Below the pieces are notes generated by a model. It did no database searches. It was not told the DNA's origin and was given only the letters and a program-made list of their open reading frames with translations. DNA of 64,000 bases, taken from Leucobacter sp. OH1287. Its GTDB lineage: Bacteria > Actinomycetota > Actinomycetes > Actinomycetales > Microbacteriaceae. Where the stretch lies: positions 1 through 64,000 of the forward strand of contig NZ_RQYM01000002.1 in NCBI RefSeq assembly GCF_003859945.1, written 5' to 3'. Every line of letters starts with the position of its first letter. Position 1 is the first letter of the stretch. The translations under genes were made by a program, and so were the position numbers. Shown here in pieces: positions 17,850 to 28,488 of this stretch.

Positions 17850-18497
17850 ATGGCAACCGTATCAAAGCTTGACGTTCTTGACGCTGCGGGCAAGAAGGCC
17901 GGCGAGGTTTCGCTGCCTGAGAGCCTGTTCAACGTTGAGACTAACGTTCCACTTATCCACCAGGTCGTAACCGCGCAGCTCGCTGCGGCACGCCAGGGTA
18001 CACACAAGACCAAGACTCGCGGTGAGGTTTCTGGCTCAGGCCGTAAACCGTTCAAGCAGAAGGGCACCGGTCGTTCCCGTCAGGGTTCTATCCGTCAGCC
18101 TGAGCACCGCGGCGGTGGTGTTGTGCACGGTCCAGTGCCACGTGATTACTCACAGCGCACACCTAAGAAGATGATCGCTGCTGCTCTCAACGGCGTACTG
18201 TCTGACCGCGTTCGCGGCGGCCGTCTGCACGTTGTTGACAGCTTCGGAATCGACGACAAGCCAAGCACTAAAACAGCTCGCGAGTACCTGCAGAACGTAA
18301 CTGTTGGTCGTCGTGTGCTCGTGGTTGTTGAGCGCTCAGAGGACAACACTGTGCTGTCTGTGCGCAACCTGCCAAACGTGCACGTGCTGGCGTTCGATCA
18401 GCTCAACGCGTATGACGTGGTTGTGAGCGATGATCTCGTGTTCACCAAGGCTGCATTCGACGGTTTCGTTGCAGCGCGTGCTGCGAAGGAGGCGTAA
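17850..18497 (+). CDS. rplD: 50S ribosomal protein L4
   Basis: L4 lines the peptide exit tunnel through a long loop, here [20 protein letters not shown]. In E. coli it represses its own operon by binding the S10 leader, which makes the upstream leader relevant. The length of 215 residues is typical. Tight spacing to rplC and rplW supports one transcript. Confidence 0.98.
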   Translation: MATVSKLDVLDAAGKKAGEVSLPESLFNVETNVPLIHQVVTAQLAAARQGTHKTKTRGEVSGSGRKPFKQKGTGRSRQGSIRQPEHRGGGVVHGPVPRDYSQRTPKKMIAAALNGVLSDRVRGGRLHVVDSFGIDDKPSTKTAREYLQNVTVGRRVLVVVERSEDNTVLSVRNLPNVHVLAFDQLNAYDVVVSDDLVFTKAAFDGFVAARAAKEA

Positions 18498-18500
18498 CCC

Positions 18501-18797
18501 ATGAGCCTGAACAAGAATCCGCACGACGTAATCATTCGTCCAATTCTGACCGAAAAAAGCTACGGCCTGATTGACCGCAACGGTCAGTACACCTTCGAGG
18601 TGCAGCCAACAGCTAACAAAACAGAGATTAAGCTCGCGATTGAGTCAATCTTCAACGTAAAAGTTGACAAGATTAACACCCTCAACCGCCAGGGTAAAGC
18701 TCGCCGCACCCGTTTCGGAATCGGCAAGCGCAAAGACACCAAGCGTGCGATTGTTACCCTGAAGAGCGGATCCATCGACGTCTTTAGCGCGTCGTAA
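18501..18797 (+). CDS. rplW: 50S ribosomal protein L23
   Basis: L23 lies at the tunnel exit and docks trigger factor and SRP. The 98-residue product has the family motif [11 protein letters not shown] at its start and the [12 protein letters not shown] loop. ATG 18501 has SD AAGGAGG. Three nt separate it from rplD. Confidence 0.98.
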   Translation: MSLNKNPHDVIIRPILTEKSYGLIDRNGQYTFEVQPTANKTEIKLAIESIFNVKVDKINTLNRQGKARRTRFGIGKRKDTKRAIVTLKSGSIDVFSAS

Positions 18798-18824
18798 TAG
18801 GTCGAAAGCGAACAAGGAAAAACT

Positions 18825-19661
18825 ATGGCTATTCGAAAGTACAAACCGACGACTCCTGGTCGTCGTGGTTCGAGCGTTGCCGATTTCGCTGAGATCACCC
18901 GCTCAACCCCAGAAAAATCACTGCTGCGTCCGCTGCCAAAAACCGGTGGTCGTAACAACCAGGGTCGCATTACAACCCGTCACATCGGTGGTGGCCACAA
19001 GCGCCAGTACCGCGTGATCGACTTCCGTCGTCACGACAAGGACGGTGTAAACGCTAAGGTTGCTCACATTGAGTACGACCCGAACCGTACCGCTCGCATT
19101 GCGCTGCTGCACTATGTTGACGGCACCAAGCGCTACATCATCGCTCCTAACAAGCTGAAGCAGGGCGATATCGTAGAGTCTGGCGCTGGCGCTGACATCA
19201 AGCCAGGCAACAACATGCCGCTGCGCAACATCCCAACCGGTACCGTGATCCACGCGATCGAACTGCGCCCGGGCGGCGGAGCTAAGCTCGCCCGCTCAGC
19301 AGGCACCTCAGTTCGTCTCGTTGCGAAAGACGGTCCATACGCACAGCTGCGCTTGCCATCAGGTGAGATCCGCAACGTTGATGCACGCTGCCGCGCAACC
19401 ATCGGTGAGGTGGGCAACGCTGAGCAGTCAAACATCAACTGGGGTAAAGCTGGCCGTATGCGCTGGAAGGGTGTACGCCCAACCGTTCGTGGTGTTGTAA
19501 TGAACCCTGTTGACCACCCACACGGTGGTGGTGAAGGCCGCACCTCAGGTGGTCGTCACCCGGTTAGCCCGTGGGGTCAGAAAGAGGGACGTACCCGTCG
19601 CCCGAACAAAGAGAGCGATAAGTACATCGTCCGCCGCCGTCCAACTGGCAAGAAACGCTAA
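18825..19661 (+). CDS. rplB: 50S ribosomal protein L2
   Basis: L2 is a core protein needed for subunit association and the peptidyl-transferase centre. The length of 278 residues is canonical. The C-terminal region has [17 protein letters not shown], including the conserved His of the catalytic-centre loop, and a basic tail. SD AACAAGGA precedes ATG 18825. Confidence 0.98.
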   Translation: MAIRKYKPTTPGRRGSSVADFAEITRSTPEKSLLRPLPKTGGRNNQGRITTRHIGGGHKRQYRVIDFRRHDKDGVNAKVAHIEYDPNRTARIALLHYVDGTKRYIIAPNKLKQGDIVESGAGADIKPGNNMPLRNIPTGTVIHAIELRPGGGAKLARSAGTSVRLVAKDGPYAQLRLPSGEIRNVDARCRATIGEVGNAEQSNINWGKAGRMRWKGVRPTVRGVVMNPVDHPHGGGEGRTSGGRHPVSPWGQKEGRTRRPNKESDKYIVRRRPTGKKR

Positions 19662-19682
19662 TCAAGTAGGTAGGAGAATAAA

Positions 19683-19964
19683 ATGCCTCGCAGTCTAAAG
19701 AAGGGTCCCTTCGTTGACAATCACCTGCTTGACAAGGTAATTGCACAGAACGAAGCCGGCACCAACAACGTCATCAAAACATGGTCACGCCGCTCAATGA
19801 TTGTGCCAGCTATGCTCGGCCACACCATTGCAGTGCACGACGGCCGCAAGCACATTCCTGTGTTTGTTACCGAGACCATGGTCGGTCACAAGCTGGGTGA
19901 GTTCGCTCCAACACGAACTTTCCGCGGTCACGTGAAAGACGACAAGAAGGGCCGTCGCCGCTAA
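19683..19964 (+). CDS. rpsS: 30S ribosomal protein S19
   Basis: S19 in the 30S head contacts S13 and the A-site finger bridge. The 93-residue product begins [19 protein letters not shown], the family start, and contains [24 protein letters not shown] lies before the ATG. Confidence 0.98.
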   Translation: MPRSLKKGPFVDNHLLDKVIAQNEAGTNNVIKTWSRRSMIVPAMLGHTIAVHDGRKHIPVFVTETMVGHKLGEFAPTRTFRGHVKDDKKGRRR

Positions 19965-19991
19965 TCGCGGTGACGTGAAGGAGGAAGAAAA

Positions 19992-20375
19992 ATGGTGGAG
20001 TCGATCGCACGCGTGCGTCATATCCGCGTTACACCTCAGAAAGCCCGCCGCGTCGTGAACCTGATCCGTGGCAAGAACGCTCAAGAAGCACTCGCCATCC
20101 TCAAGTTCGCGCCGCAGGCAGCGTCTGAGCCAATCTACAAGCTTGTTGCCTCTGCTGTTGCTAACGCACGGGTAAAAGCTGATAACGAAAACCTGCGTCT
20201 CAACGAGGACGAGCTGGTAGTGGCTCGCGCCTTCGTTGACGAGGGAGCAACGCTGAAGCGTTTCCGCCCTCGTGCACAGGGACGGGCTTTCCGCATCAAC
20301 AAGCGCACCAGCCACATCACAGTGGTTCTGGCAACTCCAGAATCAGCTGATGCAGCGAAGAAGGGAGCCAAATAA
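19992..20375 (+). CDS. rplV: 50S ribosomal protein L22
   Basis: L22 has a beta-hairpin lining the exit tunnel at the macrolide site. The length is 127 residues, with [20 protein letters not shown] near the N-terminus and a loop [19 protein letters not shown] precedes ATG 19992. The last base of the stop is shared with the rpsC ATG. Confidence 0.98.
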   Translation: MVESIARVRHIRVTPQKARRVVNLIRGKNAQEALAILKFAPQAASEPIYKLVASAVANARVKADNENLRLNEDELVVARAFVDEGATLKRFRPRAQGRAFRINKRTSHITVVLATPESADAAKKGAK

Positions 20376-21136
20376 TGGGCCAGAAAATTCATCCCTATGG
20401 CTTCCGCCTCGGGGTAACAACAGACCACGTTTCACGCTGGTTCTCTGACTCAACAAAGCCAGGACAGCGCTACGCTGATTACCTCGCAGAGGACGCTAAG
20501 ATCCGTCAGCACCTTTCAAACACACTTGATCGTGCTGGTGTTAGCCGAATCCAGATCGAGCGCACCCGTGACCGTGTTCGTGTTGATATTCACTCAGCAC
20601 GTCCGGGTATCGTTATCGGTCGCCGCGGCGCTGAGGCTGAGCGCGTTCGTGCTCAGCTGGAGAAGCTGACCGGCAAGCAGATTCAGCTCAACATCCTCGA
20701 GGTGAAAAACCCAGAGGCAGACGCACAGCTCGTTGCGCAGGGCATCGCAGAGCAGCTCGCTGCTCGTGTTGCATTCCGTCGCGCAATGCGTAAGGGTCTG
20801 CAGGGTGCTCAGCGCGCAGGTGCCAAGGGTATTCGTATCCAGGTGTCTGGCCGTCTCGGCGGCGCTGAGATGAGCCGTTCTGAGTTCTACCGTGAAGGTC
20901 GTGTGCCGCTGCATACTCTGCGCGCCAACATCGACTACGGTTTCTATGAAGCAAAAACTACCTTCGGCCGCATCGGTGTGAAGGTTTGGATCTACAAGGG
21001 TGACATCACCAACAAGGAGCTCGCACGTGAAGAGGCTGCTAAGAAGCCTTCGCGCGAGCGCGGTGATCGCCGTCGCGGACCTCGTCGTGAGAACGCGAAG
21101 AACGCTGCGCCTGCCGCAGCAGGAGCGGAGAACTAA
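20375..21136 (+). CDS. rpsC: 30S ribosomal protein S3
   Basis: S3 surrounds the mRNA entry channel and has helicase activity with S4. The N-terminal [14 protein letters not shown], the KH domain around VIGRRGAE, and the C-terminal domain are present. The 253-residue product ends in an Arg/Ala-rich tail (about 215-253) common in actinobacteria. It overlaps rplV by 1 nt, so coupling is likely. Confidence 0.98.
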   Translation: MGQKIHPYGFRLGVTTDHVSRWFSDSTKPGQRYADYLAEDAKIRQHLSNTLDRAGVSRIQIERTRDRVRVDIHSARPGIVIGRRGAEAERVRAQLEKLTGKQIQLNILEVKNPEADAQLVAQGIAEQLAARVAFRRAMRKGLQGAQRAGAKGIRIQVSGRLGGAEMSRSEFYREGRVPLHTLRANIDYGFYEAKTTFGRIGVKVWIYKGDITNKELAREEAAKKPSRERGDRRRGPRRENAKNAAPAAAGAEN

Positions 21137-21138
21137 GC

Positions 21139-21558
21139 ATGCTGATTCCCCGTCGAGTCAAGTACCGTAAACAGCACCACCCAAAGCGCTCAGGCGCTGC
21201 CAAGGGTGGCACCAAGGTCAACTTCGGTGAGCTTGGAATCCAGGCACTTACCCCAGCCTATGTGACCAACCGTCAGATCGAGTCAGCTCGTATCGCGATG
21301 ACACGTCACATCAAGCGTGGCGGTAAGGTGTGGATCAACATCTACCCAGACACCCCGCTGACCAAGAAGCCAGCTGAAACCCGTATGGGTTCCGGTAAGG
21401 GTTCACCAGAGTGGTGGGTAGCAAATGTTAAACCAGGTCGCGTGTTGTTTGAGGTGGCCGGTGTAGATGAGCAGCTCGCTCGCGAGGCTCTCACCCGCGC
21501 AATCCACAAGCTGCCGCTGAAAGCACGCATTATCAAGCGTGAGGAGGGTGATGCGTAA
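21139..21558 (+). CDS. rplP: 50S ribosomal protein L16
   Basis: L16 helps position tRNAs near the peptidyl-transferase centre and L27. The 139-residue product starts [15 protein letters not shown] and has the [13 protein letters not shown] motif with the conserved loop. Its stop overlaps the rpmC ATG. Confidence 0.98.
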   Translation: MLIPRRVKYRKQHHPKRSGAAKGGTKVNFGELGIQALTPAYVTNRQIESARIAMTRHIKRGGKVWINIYPDTPLTKKPAETRMGSGKGSPEWWVANVKPGRVLFEVAGVDEQLAREALTRAIHKLPLKARIIKREEGDA

Positions 21559-21848
21559 TGGCTATCGGTAGCAAAGATCTCGCAATCACCGAGCTCGATA
21601 CTTTCGAGAACGAGCGTCTGACCGAAGAACTGAAAAAAGCCAAGGCTGAGCTCTTCAACCTGCGTTTCCAGTCAGCGACTGGCCAGCTTGAGCACCACGG
21701 CCGAGTACGTCAGGTAAAGCGTGACATTGCACGCATTTACACCGTGCTCAACGAGCGTAAGCTTGGGATCCGTGCAACCCCTGGCGCAGTTACAGAAACC
21801 AAAACCAAAAAGCAGGCGGACGACGCCGCTGAGACGAAGGAGGCCTAA
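21558..21848 (+). CDS. rpmC: 50S ribosomal protein L29 with C-terminal extension
   Basis: L29 lies beside L23 at the tunnel exit. The two-helix core ([18 protein letters not shown], then the [15 protein letters not shown] end) is followed by about 25 extra residues rich in Lys, Glu and Thr, making 96 residues against about 65 in E. coli. Such tails occur in actinobacterial L29. The ATG overlaps the rplP stop. Confidence 0.97.
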   Translation: MAIGSKDLAITELDTFENERLTEELKKAKAELFNLRFQSATGQLEHHGRVRQVKRDIARIYTVLNERKLGIRATPGAVTETKTKKQADDAAETKEA

Positions 21849-21850
21849 AG

Positions 21851-22123
21851 ATGGCTGATGTCGCACAGGAACAGCGCCCGTACCGTAAATCGCTTCGCGG
21901 TTACGTGGTTAGCGACAAAATGGATAAAACCATTGTTGTAGAGGTTGAAGACCGCAAGAAGCACCCACTGTACGGCAAGGTTATGCGCACCACCAAAAAG
22001 GTGAAGGCACATGACGAAGCCAACACAGCAGGTATTGGCGATCTCGTGCTCATTCACGAGACCCGTCCGCTCAGTGCAACCAAGCACTGGCGACTGGTTG
22101 AAATCCTCGAGAAGGCGAAGTAA
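21851..22123 (+). CDS. rpsQ: 30S ribosomal protein S17
   Basis: S17 is an OB-fold primary binder of 16S rRNA. The length is 90 residues, with [18 protein letters not shown] and the central [27 protein letters not shown] lies within the rpmC end. A 33-nt gap leads to rplN. Confidence 0.98.
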   Translation: MADVAQEQRPYRKSLRGYVVSDKMDKTIVVEVEDRKKHPLYGKVMRTTKKVKAHDEANTAGIGDLVLIHETRPLSATKHWRLVEILEKAK

Positions 22124-22156
22124 GCTTTAGGGCTTGCTCAATAAAGGAGTAACAAA

Positions 22157-22525
22157 GTGATTCAACAGGAATCCCGACTTAGGGTTGCCGATAACACCGG
22201 CGCTAAAGAGTTGCTCACCATTCGCGTACTCGGGGGATCAAGCCGCCGCTACGCAGGTCTTGGCGACACCATCGTTGCAACTGTTAAAGATGCAATCCCA
22301 GGTGGCAACGTCAAGAAGGGTGAGGTTGTGAAAGCTGTTGTTGTACGTGCCAAGAAGGCGACTCGTCGCCCAGACGGCTCATACATCAGCTTTGATGAAA
22401 ACGCCGCCGTTATCTTGAAGAATGACGGCGAGCCACGCGGAACTCGTATCTTCGGCCCGGTTGGCCGTGAGCTTCGTGACAAGAAGTTCATGAAGATCGT
22501 TTCGCTCGCACCGGAGGTGATCTAA
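22157..22525 (+). CDS. rplN: 50S ribosomal protein L14
   Basis: L14 sits at the subunit interface and binds the silencing factor RsfS. The 122-residue length is invariant and the start [20 protein letters not shown] is canonical. GTG 22157 follows SD AAAGGAG. It opens the spc part of the cluster without a clear promoter of its own. Confidence 0.98.
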   Translation: MIQQESRLRVADNTGAKELLTIRVLGGSSRRYAGLGDTIVATVKDAIPGGNVKKGEVVKAVVVRAKKATRRPDGSYISFDENAAVILKNDGEPRGTRIFGPVGRELRDKKFMKIVSLAPEVI

Positions 22526-22528
22526 CCC

Positions 22529-22903
22529 ATGGCAAGTAAGATTCGCAAGGGCGATCTGGTTGAGGTTATTACCGGCGCTTCTAAGGAGCGCGGCGGTGAC
22601 CGTGGCAAGCAGGGTCGTGTTATCGAGGTTCTGACCGAGAGCAACCGTGTGGTTGTTGAGGGCATCAACCTCGTTACCAAGCACAACCGTGTTGGCCAGT
22701 CAGACCGCGGCAGCAAAGAGGGTGGCATCGAGACCGTTGAGGCCCCGATTCACGTCTCAAACGTTGCCGTTGTAGACCCAGAAACAAAGAAGCCAACCCG
22801 CGTTGGTTTCCGCGAAGAAGTGGTTGAGCGAAACGGCGTTAAGAAGACCGTTCGCGTCCGCTACGCAAAGAAATCTGGAAAGGACATCCCGAATGAGCAC
22901 TGA
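22529..22903 (+). CDS. rplX: 50S ribosomal protein L24
   Basis: L24 initiates 50S assembly and carries a KOW motif, here [20 protein letters not shown]. The length of 124 residues is slightly longer than in E. coli. The gene overlaps the rplE start by 11 nt. Confidence 0.98.
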   Translation: MASKIRKGDLVEVITGASKERGGDRGKQGRVIEVLTESNRVVVEGINLVTKHNRVGQSDRGSKEGGIETVEAPIHVSNVAVVDPETKKPTRVGFREEVVERNGVKKTVRVRYAKKSGKDIPNEH

Positions 22904-23468
22904 TACAGCTGCTGCAAAAGTCCAGCCTCGTCTGAAGCAGAAGTACCGCAGCGAAATCATCGCTCAGCTCACCGAAAAGTTCGGCTACGCTAACCCACAC
23001 CAGGTTCCAGGCCTTGTAAAGGTTGTTGTGAACACCGGTGTTGGTGACGCAGCTCGTGACGGTAAGGTGATTGAGGGCGCTGTCGCTGACCTGACCAAGA
23101 TCACCGGTCAGAAGCCTCAGATCAACCGTGCACGCAAGTCAATTGCGCAGTTCAAACTGCGTGAGGGCCAAGCAATTGGTGCTCACGTGACACTGCGCGG
23201 TGACCGTGCGTGGGAATTCCTTGATCGTCTCATCAACCTGGCACTGCCTCGTATCCGTGACTTCCGTGGACTCAGCCCAAAGCAGTTCGACGGAAACGGC
23301 AACTACACCTTCGGTTTGACCGAGCAGAGTGTGTTCCACGAGATCGATGTTGATAAGATTGATCGAGTGCGTGGTTTTGACATTACAGTTGTAACCACCG
23401 CAAAGACCGACGACGAGGGCCGTGAACTGCTTCGCGCATTCGGCTTCCCGTTCAAGGCTGACGCATAA
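22893..23468 (+). CDS. rplE: 50S ribosomal protein L5
   Basis: L5 binds 5S rRNA and contacts the P-site tRNA. The start is placed at ATG 22893 ([15 protein letters not shown], 191 residues), with SD AAAGGA and an 11-nt overlap with rplX; the frame is open further upstream but inside rplX. Motifs include [20 protein letters not shown] and the [17 protein letters not shown] loop. The gene is followed by a 164-nt spacer with strong RNA structure instead of rpsN. Confidence 0.97.
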   Translation: MSTDTAAAKVQPRLKQKYRSEIIAQLTEKFGYANPHQVPGLVKVVVNTGVGDAARDGKVIEGAVADLTKITGQKPQINRARKSIAQFKLREGQAIGAHVTLRGDRAWEFLDRLINLALPRIRDFRGLSPKQFDGNGNYTFGLTEQSVFHEIDVDKIDRVRGFDITVVTTAKTDDEGRELLRAFGFPFKADA

Positions 23469-23480
23469 ATAAATATCCAA

Positions 23481-23609
23481 CGTTGGGCTGGGGTCACACA
23501 AAAACTGTTTTGTGTGACGCCAGCGTCAGCGTGTTTACGGGGTTAAACCCGTAGATTCGCCCCAGCTCCAACGACACACCAAGGTCGCCGACCGTGCACG
23601 GTCAGGCGA
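23481..23609 (+). promoter_or_regulatory. three-way-junction RNA element between rplE and rpsH
   Basis: The outer stem pairs 23481-23493 with 23560-23573, interrupted by one bulged base. Inside it, hairpin two has an 11-bp perfect stem (23493-23503 with 23508-23518) and hairpin three has TACGGG/CCCGTA (23536-23541 with 23548-23553). A fourth hairpin follows immediately before the rpsH ribosome-binding region (23585-23594 with 23599-23609, one bulge). It occupies the place often held by rpsN. A regulatory leader, processing site or attenuator is possible. Confidence 0.65.
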
Positions 23610-23632
23610 AACCAGGCGAGAAAGAAGAAACT

Positions 23633-24031
23633 ATGACGATGACAGATCCGGTCGCAGATATGCTGACCAGACTGCGCAACGCCAACTCGGCACACCACGA
23701 GTCAGTTTCTCTGCCAGGCTCAAAACTAAAAGAGGGCATCGCAGATATTCTGAAGCGTGAGGGTTACATTGCTGATTGGAAGGTAGCTGACGCTCGTGTT
23801 GGCACCGAGATCACTCTGACCCTGAAATACGGACCTAACCGTGAACGCTCAATTGAGGGCATCAAGCGTGTATCAAAGCCAGGTCTGCGCGTTTACGCAC
23901 GCTCAACCGAACTGCCAAAGGTACTTGGCGGCCTCGGTATTGCTATCCTGTCCACTTCCTCTGGTCTTTTGACTGACCGTGAGGCCGAGCAGAAGGGCGT
24001 AGGCGGCGAAGTTCTCGCTTACGTTTGGTAA
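23633..24031 (+). CDS. rpsH: 30S ribosomal protein S8
   Basis: S8 binds helix 21 of 16S rRNA and, in E. coli, represses the spc operon. ATG 23633 gives [18 protein letters not shown], the family start, and 132 residues; the longer frame from 23594 would read through the hairpin and is rejected. A weak AAGAAG precedes the ATG. The strong upstream RNA fold could affect its translation. Confidence 0.97.
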   Translation: MTMTDPVADMLTRLRNANSAHHESVSLPGSKLKEGIADILKREGYIADWKVADARVGTEITLTLKYGPNRERSIEGIKRVSKPGLRVYARSTELPKVLGGLGIAILSTSSGLLTDREAEQKGVGGEVLAYVW

Positions 24032-24037
24032 TCCGTT

Positions 24038-24574
24038 ATGTCACGTATTGGAAAGCTTCCTATTGCTGTGCCAGCTAGTGTGACCGTTACCGTCAACGGC
24101 CAGCAGGTAGCAGTAAAAGGTCCGAAGGGTGAGCTCGTACTCAACGTTGCATCACCTATCGCAGTATCACTTGAAGACGGTCAGGTGCTGGTAACTCGTC
24201 CAAACGACGAGCGTGACTCTCGTGCGCTGCACGGTCTCACCCGCACCCTGATCGCTAACAACATCATCGGCGTCACCGAGGGCTACTCAAAGTCACTCGA
24301 GGTTGTTGGCACCGGTTACCGTGTGCAGCAGAAGGGAACAGGCCTTGAGCTTGCTCTCGGATTCTCACACCCGGTTGCTTTCGAGGCGCCTGAGGGTGTT
24401 ACCCTGCAGGTTGAGGGCAGCAACAAGATCACAGTCTCAGGCATTGACAAGCAGGCTGTTGGTGAGGTTGCCGCTAATATTCGCAAGCTGAAGAAGCCAG
24501 AGCCATACAAGGGCAAGGGTATTCGTTACGCTGGCGAGGTTGTACGCCGCAAGGCTGGAAAGGCTGGTAAGTAA
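24038..24574 (+). CDS. rplF: 50S ribosomal protein L6
   Basis: L6 lies near the factor-binding site. The 178-residue product has the [17 protein letters not shown] start and the C-terminal [16 protein letters not shown] signature. It lies 6 nt after rpsH and 2 nt before rplR. Confidence 0.98.
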   Translation: MSRIGKLPIAVPASVTVTVNGQQVAVKGPKGELVLNVASPIAVSLEDGQVLVTRPNDERDSRALHGLTRTLIANNIIGVTEGYSKSLEVVGTGYRVQQKGTGLELALGFSHPVAFEAPEGVTLQVEGSNKITVSGIDKQAVGEVAANIRKLKKPEPYKGKGIRYAGEVVRRKAGKAGK

Positions 24575-24576
24575 CC

Positions 24577-24951
24577 ATGGCCGTAGCAAAAACCCGTGCA
24601 AAGGGTCGTTCGGCAGCTCGTATCCGCCGTCACGCACGCCTGCGCAAGCGTATCGTTGGCACTGCAGAGCGTCCACGTCTCTCAGTAACTCGTTCAAACC
24701 GTCACGTGTTTGTCCAGGTCATTGATGACACCAAGGGTCACACCCTGGTATCAGGATCCACCATGGAAGCGGATTTGCGCGCCTTTGAGGGCGACAAAAC
24801 CGCTCAGGCTCGTAAGGTTGGCGAGCTCGTAGCTGAACGCGCAAAGAGCGCAGGCGTAACCGCGGTTGTGTTTGACCGTGGTGGCAGCAAGTACGCGGGT
24901 CGCGTCGCTGCCGTAGCCGAGGGTGCTCGTGAGGCAGGTCTGAGCCTGTGA
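24577..24951 (+). CDS. rplR: 50S ribosomal protein L18
   Basis: L18 binds 5S rRNA with L5 and L25. The 124 residues have the basic N-terminus ([20 protein letters not shown]) and the C-terminal [17 protein letters not shown] motif. The stop overlaps the GTG of rpsE. Confidence 0.98.
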   Translation: MAVAKTRAKGRSAARIRRHARLRKRIVGTAERPRLSVTRSNRHVFVQVIDDTKGHTLVSGSTMEADLRAFEGDKTAQARKVGELVAERAKSAGVTAVVFDRGGSKYAGRVAAVAEGAREAGLSL

Positions 24952-25652
24952 GCAACGAAACGAAGGAGCAGGAAGTGTCTGCAGAGGTCAAAACTGCTGA
25001 GCAGGGTGAAACCCAGCAGCAGGAGAACCGCGGTGACTCACGCGAGTCACGCGGTGGTCGTGAGCGTGGTCAGCGTGGTCAGCGCGGTGGCAACCGTGAG
25101 CGCACCGAAAGTCAGTTCCTCGAGCGCGTAGTTACCATCAACCGTGTTTCTAAGGTTGTTAAGGGTGGACGTCGCTTCAGCTTTACAGCACTCGTTGTTG
25201 TTGGCGATGGTGACGGCACCGTTGGCGTAGGCTACGGTAAGGCTAAAGAGGTTCCACTTGCAATCTCAAAGGGCGTAGAAGAGGCTAAGAAGAACTTCTT
25301 CCGCGTTCCGCGCGTTGGCAAGACCATTCCTCACCCTGTGCAGGGTGAGGCAGCCGCTGGCGTAGTGCTGCTGCGTCCGGCATCAGCTGGTACCGGTGTT
25401 ATCGCCGGTGGTCCTGTGCGTGCCGTGCTTGAGTGCGCAGGTATTCACGACGTACTCAGTAAATCACTGGGTTCATCAAACACTCTTAACATCGTGCACG
25501 CAACCGTTGCTGCGCTGCGCCAGCTAGAAGAGCCACGCTCTGTTGCTGCGCGTCGCGGCCTCGACTTTGATCAGGTAGCCCCTGCTCACATCGTGCGCGC
25601 TGAGGCAGAAGCGGCAGCAGCAGCTGCCGCTGCGAAGAAGGCAGGTGCCTAA
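24948..25652 (+). CDS. rpsE: 30S ribosomal protein S5 with disordered N-terminal extension
   Basis: S5 acts in decoding fidelity and in the mRNA entry helicase. The core ([17 protein letters not shown] onward) is preceded by about 58 residues rich in Glu, Gln, Arg and Gly, making 234 residues against 166 in E. coli. GTG 24948 overlaps the rplR stop (GTGA). The long acidic-then-basic N-terminal tail occurs in other actinobacteria. It ends in an Ala-rich tail. Confidence 0.96.
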   Translation: MSNETKEQEVSAEVKTAEQGETQQQENRGDSRESRGGRERGQRGQRGGNRERTESQFLERVVTINRVSKVVKGGRRFSFTALVVVGDGDGTVGVGYGKAKEVPLAISKGVEEAKKNFFRVPRVGKTIPHPVQGEAAAGVVLLRPASAGTGVIAGGPVRAVLECAGIHDVLSKSLGSSNTLNIVHATVAALRQLEEPRSVAARRGLDFDQVAPAHIVRAEAEAAAAAAAAKKAGA

Positions 25653-25840
25653 TGGCAAAGAGCCTAAAGATTACGCAAGTAAAGTCAAAAATCAGCGAAA
25701 AACAAAACCAGCGTGACACCCTGCGCAGTCTCGGTCTGAAGCGTATCGGCCAGACCGTTGTGCGTGAGGACAACAAGCAGAACCGTGGCTACGTGCACAC
25801 AGTTCGTCACCTGGTTACTGTTGAGGAGGTGGACGCGTGA
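25652..25840 (+). CDS. rpmD: 50S ribosomal protein L30
   Basis: The 62-residue L30 has [19 protein letters not shown] and the [13 protein letters not shown] motif. ATG 25652 shares a base with the rpsE stop, and the stop overlaps the rplO GTG by 4 nt. Confidence 0.97.
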   Translation: MAKSLKITQVKSKISEKQNQRDTLRSLGLKRIGQTVVREDNKQNRGYVHTVRHLVTVEEVDA

Positions 25841-26280
25841 GCGATCAGATTCTGAAGGCACACCACCTGCGTCCAGCCCCGGGTGCTAAAAAAGCTAAGA
25901 CCCGTGTTGGTCGTGGTGAAGCATCCAAGGGTAAAACCGCGGGCCGCGGTACCAAGGGTACCAAGGCACGCTACCAGGTAAAGGCCGGCTTCGAGGGTGG
26001 GCAGATGCCACTGCACATGCGCACCCCAAAGCTGCGTGGATTCAAGAATCCATTCCGCACCGAATACCAGGTGGTAAACGTCGCAAAGCTTACAGAGCTT
26101 TACCCGAACGGTGGCGAGGTTACAACAACTGACCTCGTTGCTAAGGGTGCAGTCCGCAAGAACCAGCCGGTTAAGGTGCTGGGCGATGGCGACCTTAAGG
26201 TGAAACTTGTTGTGTCTGTAGACAAAGTGTCTGCAAGCGCTAAAAGCAAGATCGAAGCAGCCGGCGGCGAGGTTAAATAG
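25837..26280 (+). CDS. rplO: 50S ribosomal protein L15
   Basis: L15 is a late-assembly core protein. The 147 residues contain the Gly-rich [22 protein letters not shown] segment type and the [18 protein letters not shown] signature. It starts at GTG 25837 (overlap GTGA) and is the last gene before a strong terminator, so secY is separately promoted here. Confidence 0.97.
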   Translation: MSDQILKAHHLRPAPGAKKAKTRVGRGEASKGKTAGRGTKGTKARYQVKAGFEGGQMPLHMRTPKLRGFKNPFRTEYQVVNVAKLTELYPNGGEVTTTDLVAKGAVRKNQPVKVLGDGDLKVKLVVSVDKVSASAKSKIEAAGGEVK

Positions 26281-26302
26281 CCTCTAGCCTGGAAGCTACT
26301 TC

Positions 26303-26345
26303 GGGGGCTGTGCGCAGAGAGTGCGCACAGCCCCCATTTTTATGT
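26303..26345 (+). terminator. terminator of the spc operon
   Basis: Arms 26303-26315 and 26323-26335 form a 13-bp perfect GC-rich stem, followed by ATTTTT. Confidence 0.92.
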
Positions 26346-26368
26346 TTTATTTTTTAGCCGAAACAGTG

Positions 26369-26374
26369 TAGGCT
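26369..26374 (+). promoter_or_regulatory. -10 box of the secY promoter
   Basis: TAGGCT, followed by ATATAGG, resembles the str promoter -10. The -35 region is only T-rich. It lies between the spc terminator and secY. Confidence 0.5.
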
Positions 26375-26430
26375 ATATAGGTTGATTCGTGTTATCACAC
26401 ACTATTGAACCCCACCTCGGAGGCACAGAT

Positions 26431-27753
26431 TTGTTTAGCGCACTTGGCCGTATCTTCCGGACACCAGACCTGAGACGGAAGATCCTATTCACGCTCGCTA
26501 TTATGATGCTGTTCAGGCTAGGGTCTGTCACCCCGGCGCCGTATGTGAACTACAACAATGTCAGGGCCTGTCTGGTAGACAGCAGTGACGCATCAGGGCT
26601 CTACCAGATGATTAACCTGTTCTCGGGTGGCGCGCTGCTGCAGCTGTCGGTGTTTGCGCTGGGTATTATGCCCTACATCACCGCGTCGATTATCATCCAG
26701 CTGCTCCGGGTTGTGATTCCACACTTCGAGACTCTCCACAAAGAGGGCCAGGCTGGTCAGTCGAAGCTGACACAGTACACCCGCTACCTGACAATCGGTC
26801 TGGCGATCCTGCAGTCAACAACCCTGCTGGTTACCGCGCGATCCGGTCTGCTGTTCGGCTTTAGCGGATCCGCTGCCTGTGAAAACCTCGTGTCACCAGA
26901 GTGGTGGGCGATGGTGATTCAGATCATCACACTGACAGCCGGCACCGGCCTGGTGATGTGGTTCGGTGAGATGATCACCGAGCGTGGCGTTGGTAACGGT
27001 ATGTCACTGCTGATCTTCACCTCTATCGCGGCAGGCTTCCCGAGCGCGTTGTGGGCGATCCAGCAGTCACAGGGCTGGGAGCTGTTCCTGTTCATCATCG
27101 GTGTTGGTCTGCTCGTGATCCTCGCGGTTGTTTTCGTTGAGCAGTCACAGCGTCGCATTCCGGTGCAGTACGCAAAGCGCGTGGTCGGTCGCCGCACCTA
27201 CGGCGGTAGCAGTACCTACATCCCAATCAAGGTGAACATGGCCGGTGTTATCCCGGTAATCTTCGCCTCATCGATTCTGTTCCTGCCAATGTTGGTGACC
27301 CAGTTCAACCAGCCAGCCCCGGGAGAAGAGCCTAAAGAGTGGGTTGTGTGGATCCAGAACAACCTGATGCAGGGTGACCAGCCGCTCTACATGATCGTGT
27401 TCTTCCTGCTGGTTATCGCGTTCGCGTTCTTCTACGTCAACATCACCTTCAACCCTGAAGAGGTTGCTGACAACATGAAGAAGTACGGCGGCTTCATCCC
27501 GGGCATCCGCGCGGGTCGTCCAACCGCTGACTACCTCGCCTACGTGATCACCCGTATCACCAGCGCAGGCTCGCTCTACCTCGGTATTATCGCGCTGTTG
27601 CCGCTGATCGCGCTGTCACTGTTTGGTGCAAACCAGAACTTCCCGTTCGGCGGCGCCTCAATTCTGATTATCGTTGGCGTTGGTCTTGAGACCGTCAAGC
27701 AGATTGATGCGCAGCTGCAACAGCGTCACTACGAAGGGCTCCTGAAGAAATAA
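26431..27753 (+). CDS. secY: protein translocase subunit SecY
   Basis: SecY forms the protein-conducting channel with SecE and SecG. TTG 26431 ([17 protein letters not shown]...) is chosen because GGAGG lies 7 nt upstream and other actinobacterial SecY proteins begin here; a GTG at 26389 would add 14 unsupported residues. The product is about 440 residues with ten membrane segments, including the plug region after helix one and the cytosolic loop [15 protein letters not shown]. The stop overlaps the adk ATG (TAATG). Confidence 0.96.
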   Translation: MFSALGRIFRTPDLRRKILFTLAIMMLFRLGSVTPAPYVNYNNVRACLVDSSDASGLYQMINLFSGGALLQLSVFALGIMPYITASIIIQLLRVVIPHFETLHKEGQAGQSKLTQYTRYLTIGLAILQSTTLLVTARSGLLFGFSGSAACENLVSPEWWAMVIQIITLTAGTGLVMWFGEMITERGVGNGMSLLIFTSIAAGFPSALWAIQQSQGWELFLFIIGVGLLVILAVVFVEQSQRRIPVQYAKRVVGRRTYGGSSTYIPIKVNMAGVIPVIFASSILFLPMLVTQFNQPAPGEEPKEWVVWIQNNLMQGDQPLYMIVFFLLVIAFAFFYVNITFNPEEVADNMKKYGGFIPGIRAGRPTADYLAYVITRITSAGSLYLGIIALLPLIALSLFGANQNFPFGGASILIIVGVGLETVKQIDAQLQQRHYEGLLKK

Positions 27754-28346
27754 TGACTGACAGAAAAGCAACACACCTTCTGATTGTTGGCCCCCCGGGC
27801 GCGGGCAAGGGCACCCAAGCTGGCAAGATCGCGGAACGCTACGGCATCCCGGCGATTTCAACCGGCGACATCTTCCGCGAGAACATCAAGAACGGCACCC
27901 CGCTCGGCGTGGAGGTGCAGCAGATTATTGAGCGCGGCGAGCTGGTTCCTGACGAGCTAACCAACAAGATTGTTGCTGAGCGGATCGCGCAGCCCGACGC
28001 CGCAGCAGGTTTCCTGCTTGATGGCTACCCACGCACGGTTGAGCAGGTTGCGGCGCTTGACGCTGAGCTCGCGAAGTCGGGGGAGGCGCTTGAGGCGGCT
28101 GTGCTGCTTGAGGCGGACACCGACGAGGTGGTTGCCCGGCTGCTGAAGCGAGCAGCTGAGCAGGGGCGCGCGGATGACACCGAGGACGTGATCCGCCACC
28201 GCCAAACCGTTTACGCGGAGCAGACCGCGCCGTTGATTGAGCTGTTTGAAAAGCGCGATATTCTGGTGCGCGTTGACGGCCTCGGTGAGGTTGACGCGAT
28301 TGCGGAGCGCATCGGTAAGGCGCTCGACAGCAAACTCGGCAGCTAG
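27753..28346 (+). CDS. adk: adenylate kinase
   Basis: Catalyses ATP + AMP to 2 ADP. The P-loop is [10 protein letters not shown] near residue 12, the NMP-binding Arg lies in STGDIFREN, and LLDGYPRT is the third signature. The LID is short (197 residues in total), as in other actinobacteria, without zinc-binding Cys. The ATG overlaps the secY stop. A 142-nt spacer with GC-rich hairpins follows before map. Confidence 0.97.
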   Translation: MTDRKATHLLIVGPPGAGKGTQAGKIAERYGIPAISTGDIFRENIKNGTPLGVEVQQIIERGELVPDELTNKIVAERIAQPDAAAGFLLDGYPRTVEQVAALDAELAKSGEALEAAVLLEADTDEVVARLLKRAAEQGRADDTEDVIRHRQTVYAEQTAPLIELFEKRDILVRVDGLGEVDAIAERIGKALDSKLGS

Positions 28347-28453
28347 GCCAGTCCCTGTAAACAGTCGAACCCTGCTTTTGGGGTTAGGCTGGTCGGCCGG
28401 GCGTGAGTGGCTCCGGCGCGGGGTTTTTACGGCCCCGACCCCCGATTTAACCG

Positions 28454-28478
28454 CTGTCGAGCAATCGACAACTATCTA
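28454..28478 (+). promoter_or_regulatory. candidate map promoter and adjoining hairpin
   Basis: TGTCGA (28454-28459) and TCGACA (28464-28469) form a small perfect hairpin, immediately followed by TATCTA (28473-28478), a -10 candidate 10 nt before the ATG of map. Confidence 0.35.
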
Positions 28479-28488
28479 GGTGCGAAAA

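Noticed and set aside
23469-23632. Hidden rpsN (S14) gene
   Set aside because: The gap is 164 nt, too short for the usual 61 codons, and no zinc-ribbon Cys pattern is seen in any frame.
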